A stretch of 64,000 nt of DNA, taken from positions 1 through 64,000 of the forward strand of contig NZ_AUHU01000005.1 in the NCBI RefSeq assembly GCF_000423345.1. Direction: 5' to 3'. The notes under the pieces are model-generated. The model did not search any database and was not told the DNA's origin. It worked only from the letters and a program-made list of their open reading frames with translations. Shown here piece after piece: positions 6,985-16,221 of this stretch. The DNA comes from Marinimicrobium agarilyticum DSM 16975. GTDB lineage: Bacteria > Pseudomonadota > Gammaproteobacteria > Pseudomonadales > Cellvibrionaceae. The translations under genes and the position numbers were made by a program. How positions within the stretch are numbered: position 1 is the stretch's first letter; each line of letters opens with the position of its first letter.

Positions 6985-8115
6985 GTGCTTGATGTGAAAA
7001 CGCTAGTGGGTTTGGTGTTAGCTGCGTTCGCCAGTGCCAGTTTCGGTTGCGAAATCGAAAAGCTTTACTCACAAAAACTCGATTTTAATCAGGTTGCGAC
7101 GACGCTAAAGTCCTCTGATACCGCGCCTGTGGTTTTGGTTGAAGAAGGCGTTGGGTCCTACTGGCTTATTAATCCTGGCAGCGGCGAGGGTGAAGGTGAC
7201 GTCTCGATAACGCCGGTCGATCTCAAGGGCGAGTCTGGTCGGGTGTTCGAGCACAGTCAGTGGCGCGGGGCACGGGTTGCTTTTTTCTCGCCCGAGGAAA
7301 CCATCGTATACGACGTTAAAGAGAACGCCGTGGTCTCTCGCTTAGGTGTTGATCAAAGCGGTCGAAGCGATTACCACTACTGGCTGGGACAGGGCAGAGG
7401 GCGCATTTCTGGAACCGAGCTTCTGGATGGAAAGAGCGCGGATGAAATTGAACCCGAGGAGCCACCTCATACGCCGCAGACGGCCCTGGCCGTCGCAGAG
7501 AAGGAAGGCGTTTATTTTACCGCGGGCTATCATGATCAAACGGTAAAGAAATGGTCGCTCGACACCGGTCGCCTCTTGGATAGCTGGACTCTGGGCCGCT
7601 GGTATTCTTCCCGGAAAATAACGGACCTTCGTTTGGTCGGGGATCAACTCCTGGCTGCCTCTAGCAGGGGGAAGGTTGAGGCCCTCAGTACAGGTGATGC
7701 TACAGTGGAGTGGAGTGCCTCCCTCTGTGAAGACGCGCCCTATTTTCTGCCGGTCGGCATTGGGGGTCAGGCCGAGGGCGGCGTTTTCTACCGCTGTGAG
7801 GGTGAGCCTGCGTATGGATACCTGCACAAAGAGGGCGGCTCCTGGGTTCATACGCCCATGCACTCTGCGACGGGCGTCAGTGCGGTTCTCGTTGCGGCGG
7901 TATCGTTGCCGGATGAAGAAAAAGCGATATTCGCTTTTGAGAATGGTTTGGTCGCGGCGGTTGACCGCCAGACCGGCCAGCTCGAACAGGAACTCTCCCC
8001 GGCGTTATCGGAAAATATACCCAGCCTGATTGCCTATAATGCCGCTCAGAGACAGATTTTTGTGGTCTCGGAAGGCGACACGCTGAGTGTTTACCGGCTA
8101 GGGTCGGATAAATAG
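6985..8115 (+). CDS. exported protein, probable beta-propeller (WD40/PQQ-like)
   Basis: The product is up to 376 residues with an N-terminal export signal (LVGLVLAAFASASFG, cleaved about residue 22). The rest is built of repeating blade-like units such as DQTVKKWSLDTGRLLDSWTL, GKVEALSTGDATVEWSASL and NGLVAAVDRQTGQLEQEL, which read like WD40 or PQQ-propeller blades. The start may be GTG at 6985 or GTG at 6994. Such propellers usually serve as periplasmic scaffolds or ligand binders; no enzymatic motif is seen. It stands alone between a lipoprotein gene and the BrkB-type gene. Confidence 0.75.
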   Translation: MLDVKTLVGLVLAAFASASFGCEIEKLYSQKLDFNQVATTLKSSDTAPVVLVEEGVGSYWLINPGSGEGEGDVSITPVDLKGESGRVFEHSQWRGARVAFFSPEETIVYDVKENAVVSRLGVDQSGRSDYHYWLGQGRGRISGTELLDGKSADEIEPEEPPHTPQTALAVAEKEGVYFTAGYHDQTVKKWSLDTGRLLDSWTLGRWYSSRKITDLRLVGDQLLAASSRGKVEALSTGDATVEWSASLCEDAPYFLPVGIGGQAEGGVFYRCEGEPAYGYLHKEGGSWVHTPMHSATGVSAVLVAAVSLPDEEKAIFAFENGLVAAVDRQTGQLEQELSPALSENIPSLIAYNAAQRQIFVVSEGDTLSVYRLGSDK

Positions 8116-8222
8116 TCATTGCAGCATCCGTAGAACGAGAATATCTACGCTCAGAGCCGCATAACTCTTATACTGGGTAGTACCGATCGACATAGCCTTC
8201 AAGGCTGAGGTACCTTCTACCC

Positions 8223-9149
8223 ATGGTTTTCAAGTTTTACGACAAACTCCCCGCAACGGTGAAGCACTGGCTTGGCATCCTGGCCGAAGCGGGCCGGTAT
8301 TGGTTGCAGAGCCAGGCCTTCATTTACGCCGCCGCGTTGGCGTTCTTCACCGTTTTCTCCATCGCGCCGATCCTGGTCGTGGTGGTCAACCTGGTGGGGC
8401 TGATTATCGGTGAGCAGGCGGTTCAGGGTCAGCTCTTCGAGCAGCTTGAGGGAACCTTGGGCCCTGAGGCGGCCGGGGTGGTGCAGACGGCGGTGATCAA
8501 CTCGCAGATTGACCAGAGCGGGATCTGGCCGGCGTTGATCGGGATCTGTGTGACCATTGTCGGTGCTACCACGGTGTTCGCGCAGATGCAGCAGTCACTG
8601 AATCAGATTTGGGACGTCGTGCCACGGCCTTCCAGAAGCAGTCTGTGGATTTTTATCAAGAGCCGGCTCTTGTCTCTGACCATTATTCTGGCCATCGGCT
8701 TCATCCTGCTGGTGTCGCTACTGCTATCGGTAGCGTTGCGCGCCGTCATGGCGTTCGCGGAAGAGTGGCTGCCGGTTCCTGGCTGGTCGATGGTGGTTAT
8801 GGAACTGTCTCTGTCGCTGTTTGTGGTTACCGTGTTGTTCGCGGCGATGTTCAAGATCCTTCCCGACGTCGTGCTGACGTGGCGCGATGTCCTGCTTGGT
8901 GCGTTCATCACTGCCGTGCTGTTCACGGTGGGCCGCTCCCTGATCGCTATATACCTGGCGTATTCGGCAACGGCGTCGGTCTATGGCGCGGCCGGTTCTC
9001 TGGCGCTGCTCCTGCTCTGGGTGAACTACTCCTCGATGATCCTTCTGTTTGGGGCGGCATTTACGCGCGCGCACCTCGAAGGCCGAGGCCTGCGCGTGCG
9101 GCCAAGAAGTACGGCGGTGGGTGTCCATCGACAATTGGTTGACGCGTAG
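8223..9149 (+). CDS. YihY/BrkB-family inner-membrane protein
   Basis: The 308-residue protein has about six transmembrane helices and the family hallmarks: an N-terminal FIYAAALAFFTVFSIAPIL helix (about 33-52), the QMQQSLNQIWDV loop (about 121-132), RDVLLGAFITAVLF near 220 and SVYGAAGSLALLLLWVNYSS near 253-272. The family was once annotated as ribonuclease BN in error. Its molecular role is unsettled; a transport or envelope role is proposed. GAGGTAC lies upstream of the ATG at 8223. It ends just before a strong hairpin shared with the convergent GST gene. Confidence 0.9.
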   Translation: MVFKFYDKLPATVKHWLGILAEAGRYWLQSQAFIYAAALAFFTVFSIAPILVVVVNLVGLIIGEQAVQGQLFEQLEGTLGPEAAGVVQTAVINSQIDQSGIWPALIGICVTIVGATTVFAQMQQSLNQIWDVVPRPSRSSLWIFIKSRLLSLTIILAIGFILLVSLLLSVALRAVMAFAEEWLPVPGWSMVVMELSLSLFVVTVLFAAMFKILPDVVLTWRDVLLGAFITAVLFTVGRSLIAIYLAYSATASVYGAAGSLALLLLWVNYSSMILLFGAAFTRAHLEGRGLRVRPRSTAVGVHRQLVDA

Positions 9150-9153
9150 AAAA

Positions 9154-9178
9154 GCCCGGCACGATGACTGTGCCGGGC
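9154..9178. terminator. bidirectional hairpin between the BrkB-type gene and the GST gene
   Basis: GCCCGGCAC at 9154-9162 pairs perfectly with GTGCCGGGC at 9170-9178 around a 7-nt loop. On the minus strand AAAA-rich sequence precedes and TTTTC follows the stem, and on the plus strand CCTCCCTT follows. It sits between two convergent genes. Confidence 0.7.
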
Positions 9179-9195
9179 CCTCCCTTCAATGACCG

Positions 9196-9819
9196 TTACG
9201 CACTCTTCTCTATTAGAGCATTGTCCAGATTATCGGCGCGTTTGGCGGCCGCTCGGTTTTCGCAGCGCTCTACGTATTGGGCAAATACCGGGTTGGGTTC
9301 CAGCACTTTCATCATCGTATGCCATCCAAGGTAACTCGACATCAGCAGGTCAGCGGTGGTGAATTGGTCACCGCACAGGTAGGGCTGTTGGGAGAGAGTC
9401 TGTTCGATGGCATTCAAAGTGTCCTGGATATGGCCGCATCCGACAGCGGAGGCGTTGTCATCGGTAATCTCCCAGCCATACGCTTTGGCCGTCAAAGCCA
9501 TTTCATAGGGGCCCGCCACAAAAAACAGCCAGCGATGGTAGCTGCCGCGCTCCGGGCTACCGAGCGCTGGCGCTAACCCAGCCTCCGGGAACAGCTCAGC
9601 GAGGTAGGTGCAGATGGCTACGACCTCAGTAATGACGGTGCCTTTATGAGTGAGGGTCGGGACCTTACCCATGGGGTTTAGCTCGAGGTAGACCGGGGAC
9701 TTGATGTCGCCGCCGAAGGTCATGATTTCCACATCATACGGCTGGCCGATCTCCTCCAGCATCCAGCGAACGACACGGCCTCGGGATTGCGGGTTGGTGT
9801 ACAGGGTCATTGTGTTCAT
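9196..9819 (-). CDS. glutathione S-transferase family protein
   Basis: The 207-residue protein has an N-terminal thioredoxin-like domain starting MTLYTNPQSRGRVVRWMLEE, with the cis-Pro/strand block GKVPTLTHKGTVITEVVAIC (about residues 51-70), where the TE-V-A part binds the gamma-glutamyl group. An all-helical C-terminal domain follows, with the N-capping motif FTTADLLMSSYL. It conjugates or reduces small molecules with glutathione in the cytoplasm. AAGGAG precedes the ATG at 9819. The gene is divergent from a WYL-type regulator at 9975, which may control it. Substrate unknown. Confidence 0.9.
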   Translation of the reverse strand: MNTMTLYTNPQSRGRVVRWMLEEIGQPYDVEIMTFGGDIKSPVYLELNPMGKVPTLTHKGTVITEVVAICTYLAELFPEAGLAPALGSPERGSYHRWLFFVAGPYEMALTAKAYGWEITDDNASAVGCGHIQDTLNAIEQTLSQQPYLCGDQFTTADLLMSSYLGWHTMMKVLEPNPVFAQYVERCENRAAAKRADNLDNALIEKSA

Positions 9820-9974
9820 AGGGTTTGCTCCTTGGCTTGGGTTGGTACCACGTTACATTCAGGTCGAATGGTTGGCCGCTGCAGCGCCACCAGAACCATC
9901 TTATGGGCTTAATAGGGTAGATTCCGTCCTATTTATGGGCGATCATTGATTTTTATTCTGATCGGAGTGAGCCG

Positions 9975-10934
9975 ATGGCGGGGCCGACTACCCGGGTGCT
10001 GGCATTGTTGGAGTTACTTCAGGCTCGGGGCCAGCTCTCCGGCGCGGAAATTGCCGAACGCCTGGGCGTCGACCGCCGTACGGCCAGGCGCTACATCTCG
10101 GTGTTGGAGGATTTGGGTATTCCCGTCACCACCGAGCAGGGGCGTTATGGTGGCTATAAGTTGGTGCCGGGTTTCAAGCTTCCGCCGTTGATGTTTACTG
10201 AAGCGGAAGTGCGGGTGATCACGCTCGCGCTACTGGCGGTGCGAGAGCACAACCTCCTGGAGGGTGAAGTGGCGCTGGCGAGTGTGCAGGCAAAGTTGGA
10301 GCGCGTCATGCCTGCCCACCTGAAAGCCCAAGTAAAGGCGATGGATGAAACCATTCAGTTGATTCCCTCGCGCCGCTCCTCCATCCATCAACAACTGCTG
10401 CAGCTGACTCAGGCAACCCAGGCCTGTCAGGTCGTCAGCATGGTTTATCGCTCGCCCAAAGGCGACACCATGCAGCGCCGGTTTGATCCCTACGGTTTGG
10501 TATTTTGGTCTGGCAATTGGTATGTCGGGGGCTTCTGTCACTTGCGCCAGGCGTTGCGCTCCTTTCGGTTGGACCGGTTGTCGGATATCACTCGGGGGGA
10601 TGAACGTTTTGTGCGGCCAGCCAACTTTGATGCGGCTCGGCATCTGCAAGAAAGTATGTATAACGCTGAGCGTTGTTTCCCTGTCAGCGTCTTGCTTCAT
10701 GCCGATATGAATTCGGTGACCACTTACATGAGTACGGCAACGACCTGTAAGAGCGACATGGACGGCATGTTTGAACAGCAGGAAGACGGCGTACTGCTCA
10801 CCACCAGTACGGACGATTACTACTGGTTCGCCTGGTGGCTGGCACAGCTGCCTTTCGGGTTTGTGATCCAGTCACCCGATGAGTTGAAGGCGGCGCTCAA
10901 CGAGCATATACAGCGGTTGCTTTCGGCGGTTTAG
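9975..10934 (+). CDS. YafY-type HTH/WYL-domain transcriptional regulator
   Basis: The 319-residue protein starts with a DeoR/HTH_11 winged helix (VLALLELLQARGQLSGAEIA, then ERLGVDRRTARRYISVLEDL, residues 8-48) and the wing GRYGGYKL. A WYL domain follows at about residues 150-235, with FDPYGLVFWSGNWYVGGFCH and the LDRLSDI strand, then a C-terminal WCX region. WYL proteins sense small ligands or nucleic acids. GGAG lies 7 nt before the ATG. The divergent GST gene at 9819 is its most likely target. Confidence 0.9.
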   Translation: MAGPTTRVLALLELLQARGQLSGAEIAERLGVDRRTARRYISVLEDLGIPVTTEQGRYGGYKLVPGFKLPPLMFTEAEVRVITLALLAVREHNLLEGEVALASVQAKLERVMPAHLKAQVKAMDETIQLIPSRRSSIHQQLLQLTQATQACQVVSMVYRSPKGDTMQRRFDPYGLVFWSGNWYVGGFCHLRQALRSFRLDRLSDITRGDERFVRPANFDAARHLQESMYNAERCFPVSVLLHADMNSVTTYMSTATTCKSDMDGMFEQQEDGVLLTTSTDDYYWFAWWLAQLPFGFVIQSPDELKAALNEHIQRLLSAV

Positions 10935-11223
10935 GTGTGATGGCGTTGGCGGCGCCGAGACACATGAGGGCAGTTCCGTTCGGGGATTACTATTTTGACT
11001 ATATTTCAGCATCTAGAGTGCATGCTTGTAATTATGGATTGCCTCCTTCATTAAGAGTAAAGTGAAGTGAAGTGCTCGCTACAGGCAATGCTGGGATTTT
11101 TATTTTTGGTTGGTTCTGGTTGGCTAGGTTGTTCGGGTACTCTTGCCAGCTAGACGAAAGAATGAATTGACACCAATTTCTGAATCGAGTTTGGCGCCAA
11201 TTCATTTCGGATCTAGTTGAACG

Positions 11224-12036
11224 TCAATGACATACTGGGTTGGAGCGCATACAGTGTGAACGGTATGGTTCCAGTGAAAGGGGACACCTAGCTAAACAAG
11301 CAGGTGAGTTGGGTCCGGTTTCATCTCCTGGATCTAGATCTGAGTACCAGTATCGCTCGCCGTTATACTCTGAGAAAAAGTTCCCGTCGAAGGCTTTGAC
11401 TCTTACAGCCAAATTGCAGTTTGATGATATCTCGTAAATTTCACTGGCGCTGTTTTGAGCTACAGTGGTCCAAGATCTTGAATCCCGGCAACTTTTTTGT
11501 ACGGTGTAGAGGGGCCCCTGCCCGTTACTACCTCTCTGAGAGTATGTTTCATCAAGGGACCCTCTAACCTCAAACTTAACATGTATGGTTGATCCCGTTG
11601 CATAAAAGTCAATGGTGTCGATCTCCTCCACAGAGGGTCTGTGCTCCTGAACGTTAACATTCATGCAGAACTCAGAGATATAAGGTGAGGCGTCCGAAAT
11701 CTCATTTGCTTTAACCCATGATGTCCCTAGACTGGATGCTTCATCAAAAACTATATCTATTTTTGACTCGGCGTCTGACCCAATGCTGCTATAGTCGCGA
11801 CTTCCCACAAAGAAATCCTCGGATGTGAAAAATTCTACATTTGGATCATCTAGCAAGTCTAAAAGGCTTACGGACGTACTGAATTGGTTTGGCTCGCCTA
11901 AAACCACATACCCCGGCCCCCTAAGGCTTCCTCGGTCATGGATCCCTTCTTCCGCACATGTTTCTCCAAAAGAGGGGCTGACTAGAAAGGCAAACAAGGC
12001 TCCTGTCAATACTTGTGGAATAGCCATTTTCTCCAT
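11224..12036 (-). CDS. secreted cysteine-containing protein of unknown function
   Basis: The 270-residue product has a signal peptide (VLTGALFAFLVSPSFGETC, cleavage about residue 25) and a strong AGGAGAAGG ribosome binding site. The mature protein is acidic and beta-rich; a middle part (IHVKFEVRGSLDETYSQRG) could be a jelly-roll or Ig-like strand region. The last 30 residues carry five cysteines (CLARCPLSLEPYRSHC). I know no family for it. A LacI-type operator-like site lies 131 bp upstream of its start, and a near-identical site lies before the TonB-dependent receptor on the other strand, so the two may be co-regulated. The region is AT-rich, suggesting acquisition. Confidence 0.7.
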   Translation of the reverse strand: MEKMAIPQVLTGALFAFLVSPSFGETCAEEGIHDRGSLRGPGYVVLGEPNQFSTSVSLLDLLDDPNVEFFTSEDFFVGSRDYSSIGSDAESKIDIVFDEASSLGTSWVKANEISDASPYISEFCMNVNVQEHRPSVEEIDTIDFYATGSTIHVKFEVRGSLDETYSQRGSNGQGPLYTVQKSCRDSRSWTTVAQNSASEIYEISSNCNLAVRVKAFDGNFFSEYNGERYWYSDLDPGDETGPNSPACLARCPLSLEPYRSHCMRSNPVCH

Positions 12037-12166
12037 GTTCCTTCTCCTGAGTGTTGATTTCGAAGTTGGCTAGTAATAAAAATTTCTTTTTGCTGTTGAA
12101 TAAAGCTACATCTTGCAGGTGGCTTCTGATCGTGAAACGTCTCTACACAACAAATATGTGGAATTA

Positions 12167-12184
12167 CGTGTAATCGGTTTCACA
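12167..12184. promoter_or_regulatory. LacI-type operator-like site A
   Basis: CGTGTAATCGGTTTCACA shares 16 of 18 bases with the site at 12649-12666. It lies 131 bp upstream of the leftward secreted-protein gene. The AAnCGGTTT core resembles binding sites of LacI/GalR-family sugar regulators. No such regulator gene is in the window. Confidence 0.45.
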
Positions 12185-12648
12185 GGAGGTAATCTAAATT
12201 ATTCGTGGAGATATTTGCAATACCAGTCTTATACGATTTTTTAATTATGGGGAAGAGGGCTAAAACTTTTACTTTGAGGTGATTACTTATTATTCTTTAA
12301 ATAAGTTTATTAATGTGAATCTGTACACTTTTGTAGGCTGTACAATTGGCTACTACAACAGCGTTTCTCGCATTTAGCACAACGACGTTCTTTCCCCCGC
12401 ATGGCAGAGCGGGCCCAGAGCGCTGGAAAATAAAAAGATGGTGAGCGAAAACGCTTGAACAAAACTATTGGGCGGGGGATAGCTAGCTGAATGTCCCAGA
12501 GCAATCTTAAACTCTCTACTTCTTCCCTTGACTCCTAAATTCCTCGGAATTTCGCCAAAAACAACATAAAGGTGGCTATTTACGCCATGCCCCTTAATTT
12601 CTAGTTAAAGGGGTTGATTCTCCTTTTACAACGGAATAATCTCCTCTT

Positions 12649-12666
12649 CGTGTAAACGGTTTCATA
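12649..12666. promoter_or_regulatory. LacI-type operator-like site B
   Basis: CGTGTAAACGGTTTCATA contains the palindromic core AAACGGTTT and matches site A at 16 of 18 bases. It lies 293 bp before the TonB-dependent receptor start, so it would act on a promoter with a long leader. Confidence 0.45.
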
Positions 12667-12959
12667 TCCGTTGCATTCCGCCAATTAGCCAATGAGAGCG
12701 AAGGCGGTGTTCAATAATGTGTCGGCATAGCTTCGGTATTCGGTCGCGTATAAAAGCCAATAACGGCGATTTTCAGTTGTACCGGTTGTTATTGTCCGGG
12801 GGTGGTTTACCTGGGCAGATAGTTCATCGCCAATAAATTGTGCCAAGCGGCTGGGAAGCCTTGTCGGAGTGTTAAATAAGTAAAAAGTGTGGTTTCCAGA
12901 GTATCCACCTTACGGTGAGGCTCAAGAAAACCCATTCTGACTAATATGGAGAGTTCAGC

Positions 12960-15900
12960 ATGAACCCAACACATTCTACCTTTCATAAACGCATCCTTTC
13001 GTCCGTGGTTGCCTCTCTAATGGCCAGCGGGGTTGGTGCGCCGGTTTTAGCTCAGCAAGCTACGAATGGTCCAATCGAAGAAGTCGTGGTGCGGGGTATC
13101 AAAAGCTCGCTGGAGCAGTCGATCGATCTTAAGAGAGAATCCACCCAGATGATGGAGGCGATTACCGCCGATGACATCGGTGAGATGCCCGATCAGAATG
13201 TCGCCGAGTCGCTGCAGCGTCTTCCCGGTGTGCAGATTGACCGTCGGGGCGGGGAGGGCACTAAGGTCCGTATCCGTGGCCTGGACCAGAACATCACTCT
13301 GCTCAATGGCGAAAATTTTGTTTCCGGTATGGAGTATTACCAGCTTGGTGAATGGCGTCAGAACTACGACGGCTCACTGGAGGGTATCCCGTCAGAATTG
13401 CTCGGTGGTGTCGAAGTCTACAAAACGCCTGTTGCCTCCATGGTGGAAGGTGGGATGGGCGGTGTTATCAATCTGAAAACCCGAAGTGCACTGGATCTTT
13501 CGGCCCCCTTGTTTGCTGCCAATATCAAAGCTGACCAGGGGCTGGATGCGGAGGACGTAAAGCCCTCCGCATTCATTGTGGCCGGTAACAACTGGGGTGA
13601 CTTTGGGGCCATTGCCTCACTGACCATTAACCAGAAGACTGTGCACAACGACATGATCCAGAACTTCTCTCGGGAGAATACCGGTGTGCTGTGCACGGAA
13701 GGCGGCGAATTCGATACCGACTCACTGACGTGTTCGGACGGAAGGTCTTATCTGGCACCGGGTATGTTTTATGTAATGGATACGGAGCAAGAGCGCGAAC
13801 GGTTAGGGGCCTCGGTCAATTTGAGTTGGCAGGCGACCGATGCACTGGAGTTCGGATTCGACTGGTTCCACTCCACGTTGGATATTGAAACTCGCTCCTA
13901 TACCGTGAAACACCCCATGGCCACTGATGATGCCACTGGTGTTAACGAAGAATTCGACTACGGTATCAATAGCGCCAATGAAGTCGGTATTCTGACCTAC
14001 GGCACTGTCGATGTGCCAGGTGGTGAGACCAACACCGCTGGTGAAGTGATGGAAGGCGACGCCGACAACTTGGCGTTTAGGGCCGATTTTGACAACGGCG
14101 GGGCGTTCCGGGCGAGTTCAGCGCTTACCTATGCCGAGGCTTCCCATGAGCGCCGAGCGGGTATGGTCGATAGCCGGTTTACTCCCTACACCTTTCGGGG
14201 CTATGTCGGCACCGATGAGTCCCCCAACGGTTGGGGAGACGTAGTCCCCAATCCACGCGACAGCGAAACCCGCTACGAGTATCGCGCTGGCTCTAAACCC
14301 TCTCTGGCTTACACCGATCCGAGCATTCTGACCAACCCCGACTACCACACCTACAAGTCTCACTGGGCACTGGGCTCTGATGTGGAGCAGGAAACCTACA
14401 GCGTTCGGTTCGATACCGAGTACGATATTGAATTGGGCGACCTGAAAACACTGAGTTTTGGCGTGCGCCGCGCTGAAGAGGAGGTGGATTTCAGAGAGCT
14501 TCGCTGGATGACTGACTTCAGTCGGACCGAAGGGGCCATGACGCCCAATATCTATGATGAAGATGGGAATATCGTTACTCCCACCAATTTTGATCCCGAG
14601 ACTCAGCCGGGCCCGTTGAACGACGGCGTACGGGAGGCGGTGTACTACGATTTATGTGGTAATGGCGGCATTCCCGCCAAGCAGACCTGTGACATTGATG
14701 GTGATGGCCTCGACGATAATCGGCCTTTCGGGCCTTGGGGGTATTTCATCGATGCGGCAATTGGTCTGAAAGCGTTCGAGCTGGAAACCTCAAACGGCAC
14801 GAATATGGCCGAAGCGTTGTATGGCCCGGATATCATGCTTGGCGGAGCGGGCCGTTGGAGTGGCAGCCCGGGATATTTGCCCTGGGAAAGCTTCACGGAT
14901 AACCCCGATCGTTATGTCGAGCTCAATAACTTCTTCCCTTCTGGTGGTTACCAGTCCAACGTGCTGATGCACGATGCCGCGCCGATTGTGAACGATGTCG
15001 AGGGCTGGATTGATGGCGTAGCTCCCAATACCCCAGGGCGTTGGTTTGAAGTGCCGCTGAACTCTTGGGTCGTGACCGAGACCAGCACTGCGCTGTACGG
15101 TGAGGCTGATTTCAGCGGTGATCGTGTGCCTTATACCTTGAATGTCGGTGTCCGTGTGGTGAATACCGAAGTGGATATCCAGCTGGCCACCCGGGATCCT
15201 CAGGCTGTTGCCGAAAACTGGACTCAAGCCACTGATGGCTGGAACAGTCAGGGCGTGTTGCTGGTGTGGAATAACGAAACCGTTACAGAAGAGTATTGGG
15301 ATATATTGCCCAGCTTGAACTTCGTCCTGGATACTACCGACGCCACCAAACTACGCTTCTCGGCCGCTAAGGTGATTGCTCGTCCCAACCTGCAGGACCT
15401 CGGCCGTGGGCAGCAATACAATTACACGCGGACCAATGAGCCGGGTTTTGGCGATTACTTCCAGTTCACTGGAGGCAGCTCGGGTAACCCGTCATTGGAC
15501 CCGTACCGTGCAACCCAAGCCGATGTCGCGTTTGAATGGTACTTTGATGATCTCGGCCTGCTTTCGGCCGGTGCCTTCACAAAGGCGGTAGAGTCGTTCA
15601 TTGCCAGCGAAACGCGCCTGGAGTTCGGTGCAGACGATGGACCTGATGGCGGTAGCTGGGGCGGTGTTAACCGACCGCAGAACGGATCGGGCGGCAGCGT
15701 CTCTGGTATTGAACTGGCGTTCCAGCAATCGTTTGAAAACGGTTTTGGGATGAGCGCCAACTATACCTTCTCCGACAGCAAGACCGATACGGATTCCACG
15801 TTGAATAGCAACCTGGGCCTGCCCGGCGTATCCGAGCACGCCTTTAATGTGATGGGCTTCTATGAGAACGAGTATCTGAGCACTCGCTTGGCGTACACGT

Positions 15901-16160
15901 GGCGTGATGAGTACCTGTCACCACATCGCTCGGTGTTTGATGTGGGCGGTCTGCAGAACGGTGCGTCGGAATTTTATGACGCTTATGGCCAGTGGGATGC
16001 CAACCTGACTTGGGATATCAACGATAACTTCTCGCTCACTGCAGAAGCGATTAATATTACCGGTGAAGAGCAGACCAGCTACCTGGGATATTCTTCACAC
16101 CCCATGACCTATACCTCTCAAGAGCCGCGGTTGGTTCTGGGGGTCAGCTTCCGGATGTAG
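12960..16160 (+). CDS. TonB-dependent outer-membrane receptor (carbohydrate-type)
   Basis: The 1066-residue protein has a signal peptide (to about residue 31, VLAQQA). The start of the plug follows, EEVVVRGIKSSLEQSIDLKR, the N-terminal signature of the Xanthomonas/Caulobacter-type TonB receptor family (TIGR01782). Plug motifs include NVAESLQRLPGVQIDRRGGE and RIRGLDQN. A large beta-barrel with long loops ends in LVLGVSFRM, where the terminal residue is Met rather than the usual Phe. It imports a large substrate across the outer membrane using TonB energy; relatives take up plant or algal oligosaccharides. No N-terminal signalling (STN) domain is present. Paired LacI-type sites upstream fit sugar-responsive control. 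Substrate unknown. Confidence 0.9.
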   Translation: MNPTHSTFHKRILSSVVASLMASGVGAPVLAQQATNGPIEEVVVRGIKSSLEQSIDLKRESTQMMEAITADDIGEMPDQNVAESLQRLPGVQIDRRGGEGTKVRIRGLDQNITLLNGENFVSGMEYYQLGEWRQNYDGSLEGIPSELLGGVEVYKTPVASMVEGGMGGVINLKTRSALDLSAPLFAANIKADQGLDAEDVKPSAFIVAGNNWGDFGAIASLTINQKTVHNDMIQNFSRENTGVLCTEGGEFDTDSLTCSDGRSYLAPGMFYVMDTEQERERLGASVNLSWQATDALEFGFDWFHSTLDIETRSYTVKHPMATDDATGVNEEFDYGINSANEVGILTYGTVDVPGGETNTAGEVMEGDADNLAFRADFDNGGAFRASSALTYAEASHERRAGMVDSRFTPYTFRGYVGTDESPNGWGDVVPNPRDSETRYEYRAGSKPSLAYTDPSILTNPDYHTYKSHWALGSDVEQETYSVRFDTEYDIELGDLKTLSFGVRRAEEEVDFRELRWMTDFSRTEGAMTPNIYDEDGNIVTPTNFDPETQPGPLNDGVREAVYYDLCGNGGIPAKQTCDIDGDGLDDNRPFGPWGYFIDAAIGLKAFELETSNGTNMAEALYGPDIMLGGAGRWSGSPGYLPWESFTDNPDRYVELNNFFPSGGYQSNVLMHDAAPIVNDVEGWIDGVAPNTPGRWFEVPLNSWVVTETSTALYGEADFSGDRVPYTLNVGVRVVNTEVDIQLATRDPQAVAENWTQATDGWNSQGVLLVWNNETVTEEYWDILPSLNFVLDTTDATKLRFSAAKVIARPNLQDLGRGQQYNYTRTNEPGFGDYFQFTGGSSGNPSLDPYRATQADVAFEWYFDDLGLLSAGAFTKAVESFIASETRLEFGADDGPDGGSWGGVNRPQNGSGGSVSGIELAFQQSFENGFGMSANYTFSDSKTDTDSTLNSNLGLPGVSEHAFNVMGFYENEYLSTRLAYTWRDEYLSPHRSVFDVGGLQNGASEFYDAYGQWDANLTWDINDNFSLTAEAINITGEEQTSYLGYSSHPMTYTSQEPRLVLGVSFRM

Positions 16161-16190
16161 TGATTTAGGTTCTCTGTGAGACCAACGTTT

Positions 16191-16216
16191 GGCGCCCCTT
16201 CGGGGCGCCTTTTTTT
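16191..16216. terminator. rho-independent terminator after the TonB-dependent receptor gene
   Basis: GGCGCCCC at 16191-16198 pairs with GGGGCGCC at 16202-16209 around TTC and is followed by seven thymines. It also sits at the 3' end of the convergent ribonuclease gene. Confidence 0.9.
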
Positions 16217-16221
16217 GGCCT

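Larger units (their letters stand above)
12037..12959. other. long AT-rich gene-free region between a secreted-protein gene and a TonB-dependent receptor gene
   Basis: No convincing gene is seen in these 920 bases. The only sizeable frame is a 64-codon minus-strand ORF at 12310-12504 with a Cys-rich end (CAKCEKRCC) and no ribosome binding site, which I do not accept as a gene. The region holds two operator-like 18-mers (12167-12184 and 12649-12666) and must contain the divergent promoters of both neighbours. A GGAGAG ribosome binding site precedes the receptor ATG. Confidence 0.6.

Noticed and set aside
6746-6997. An 83-codon plus-strand frame before the exported propeller gene
   Set aside because: It has unremarkable composition, no family pattern, and overlaps the next gene; a weak GAGAGG site is the only support.
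12310-12504. A 64-codon minus-strand frame with a CAKCEKRCC tail
   Set aside because: No ribosome binding site and no fuller zinc-ribbon; it sits in an AT-rich regulatory region.
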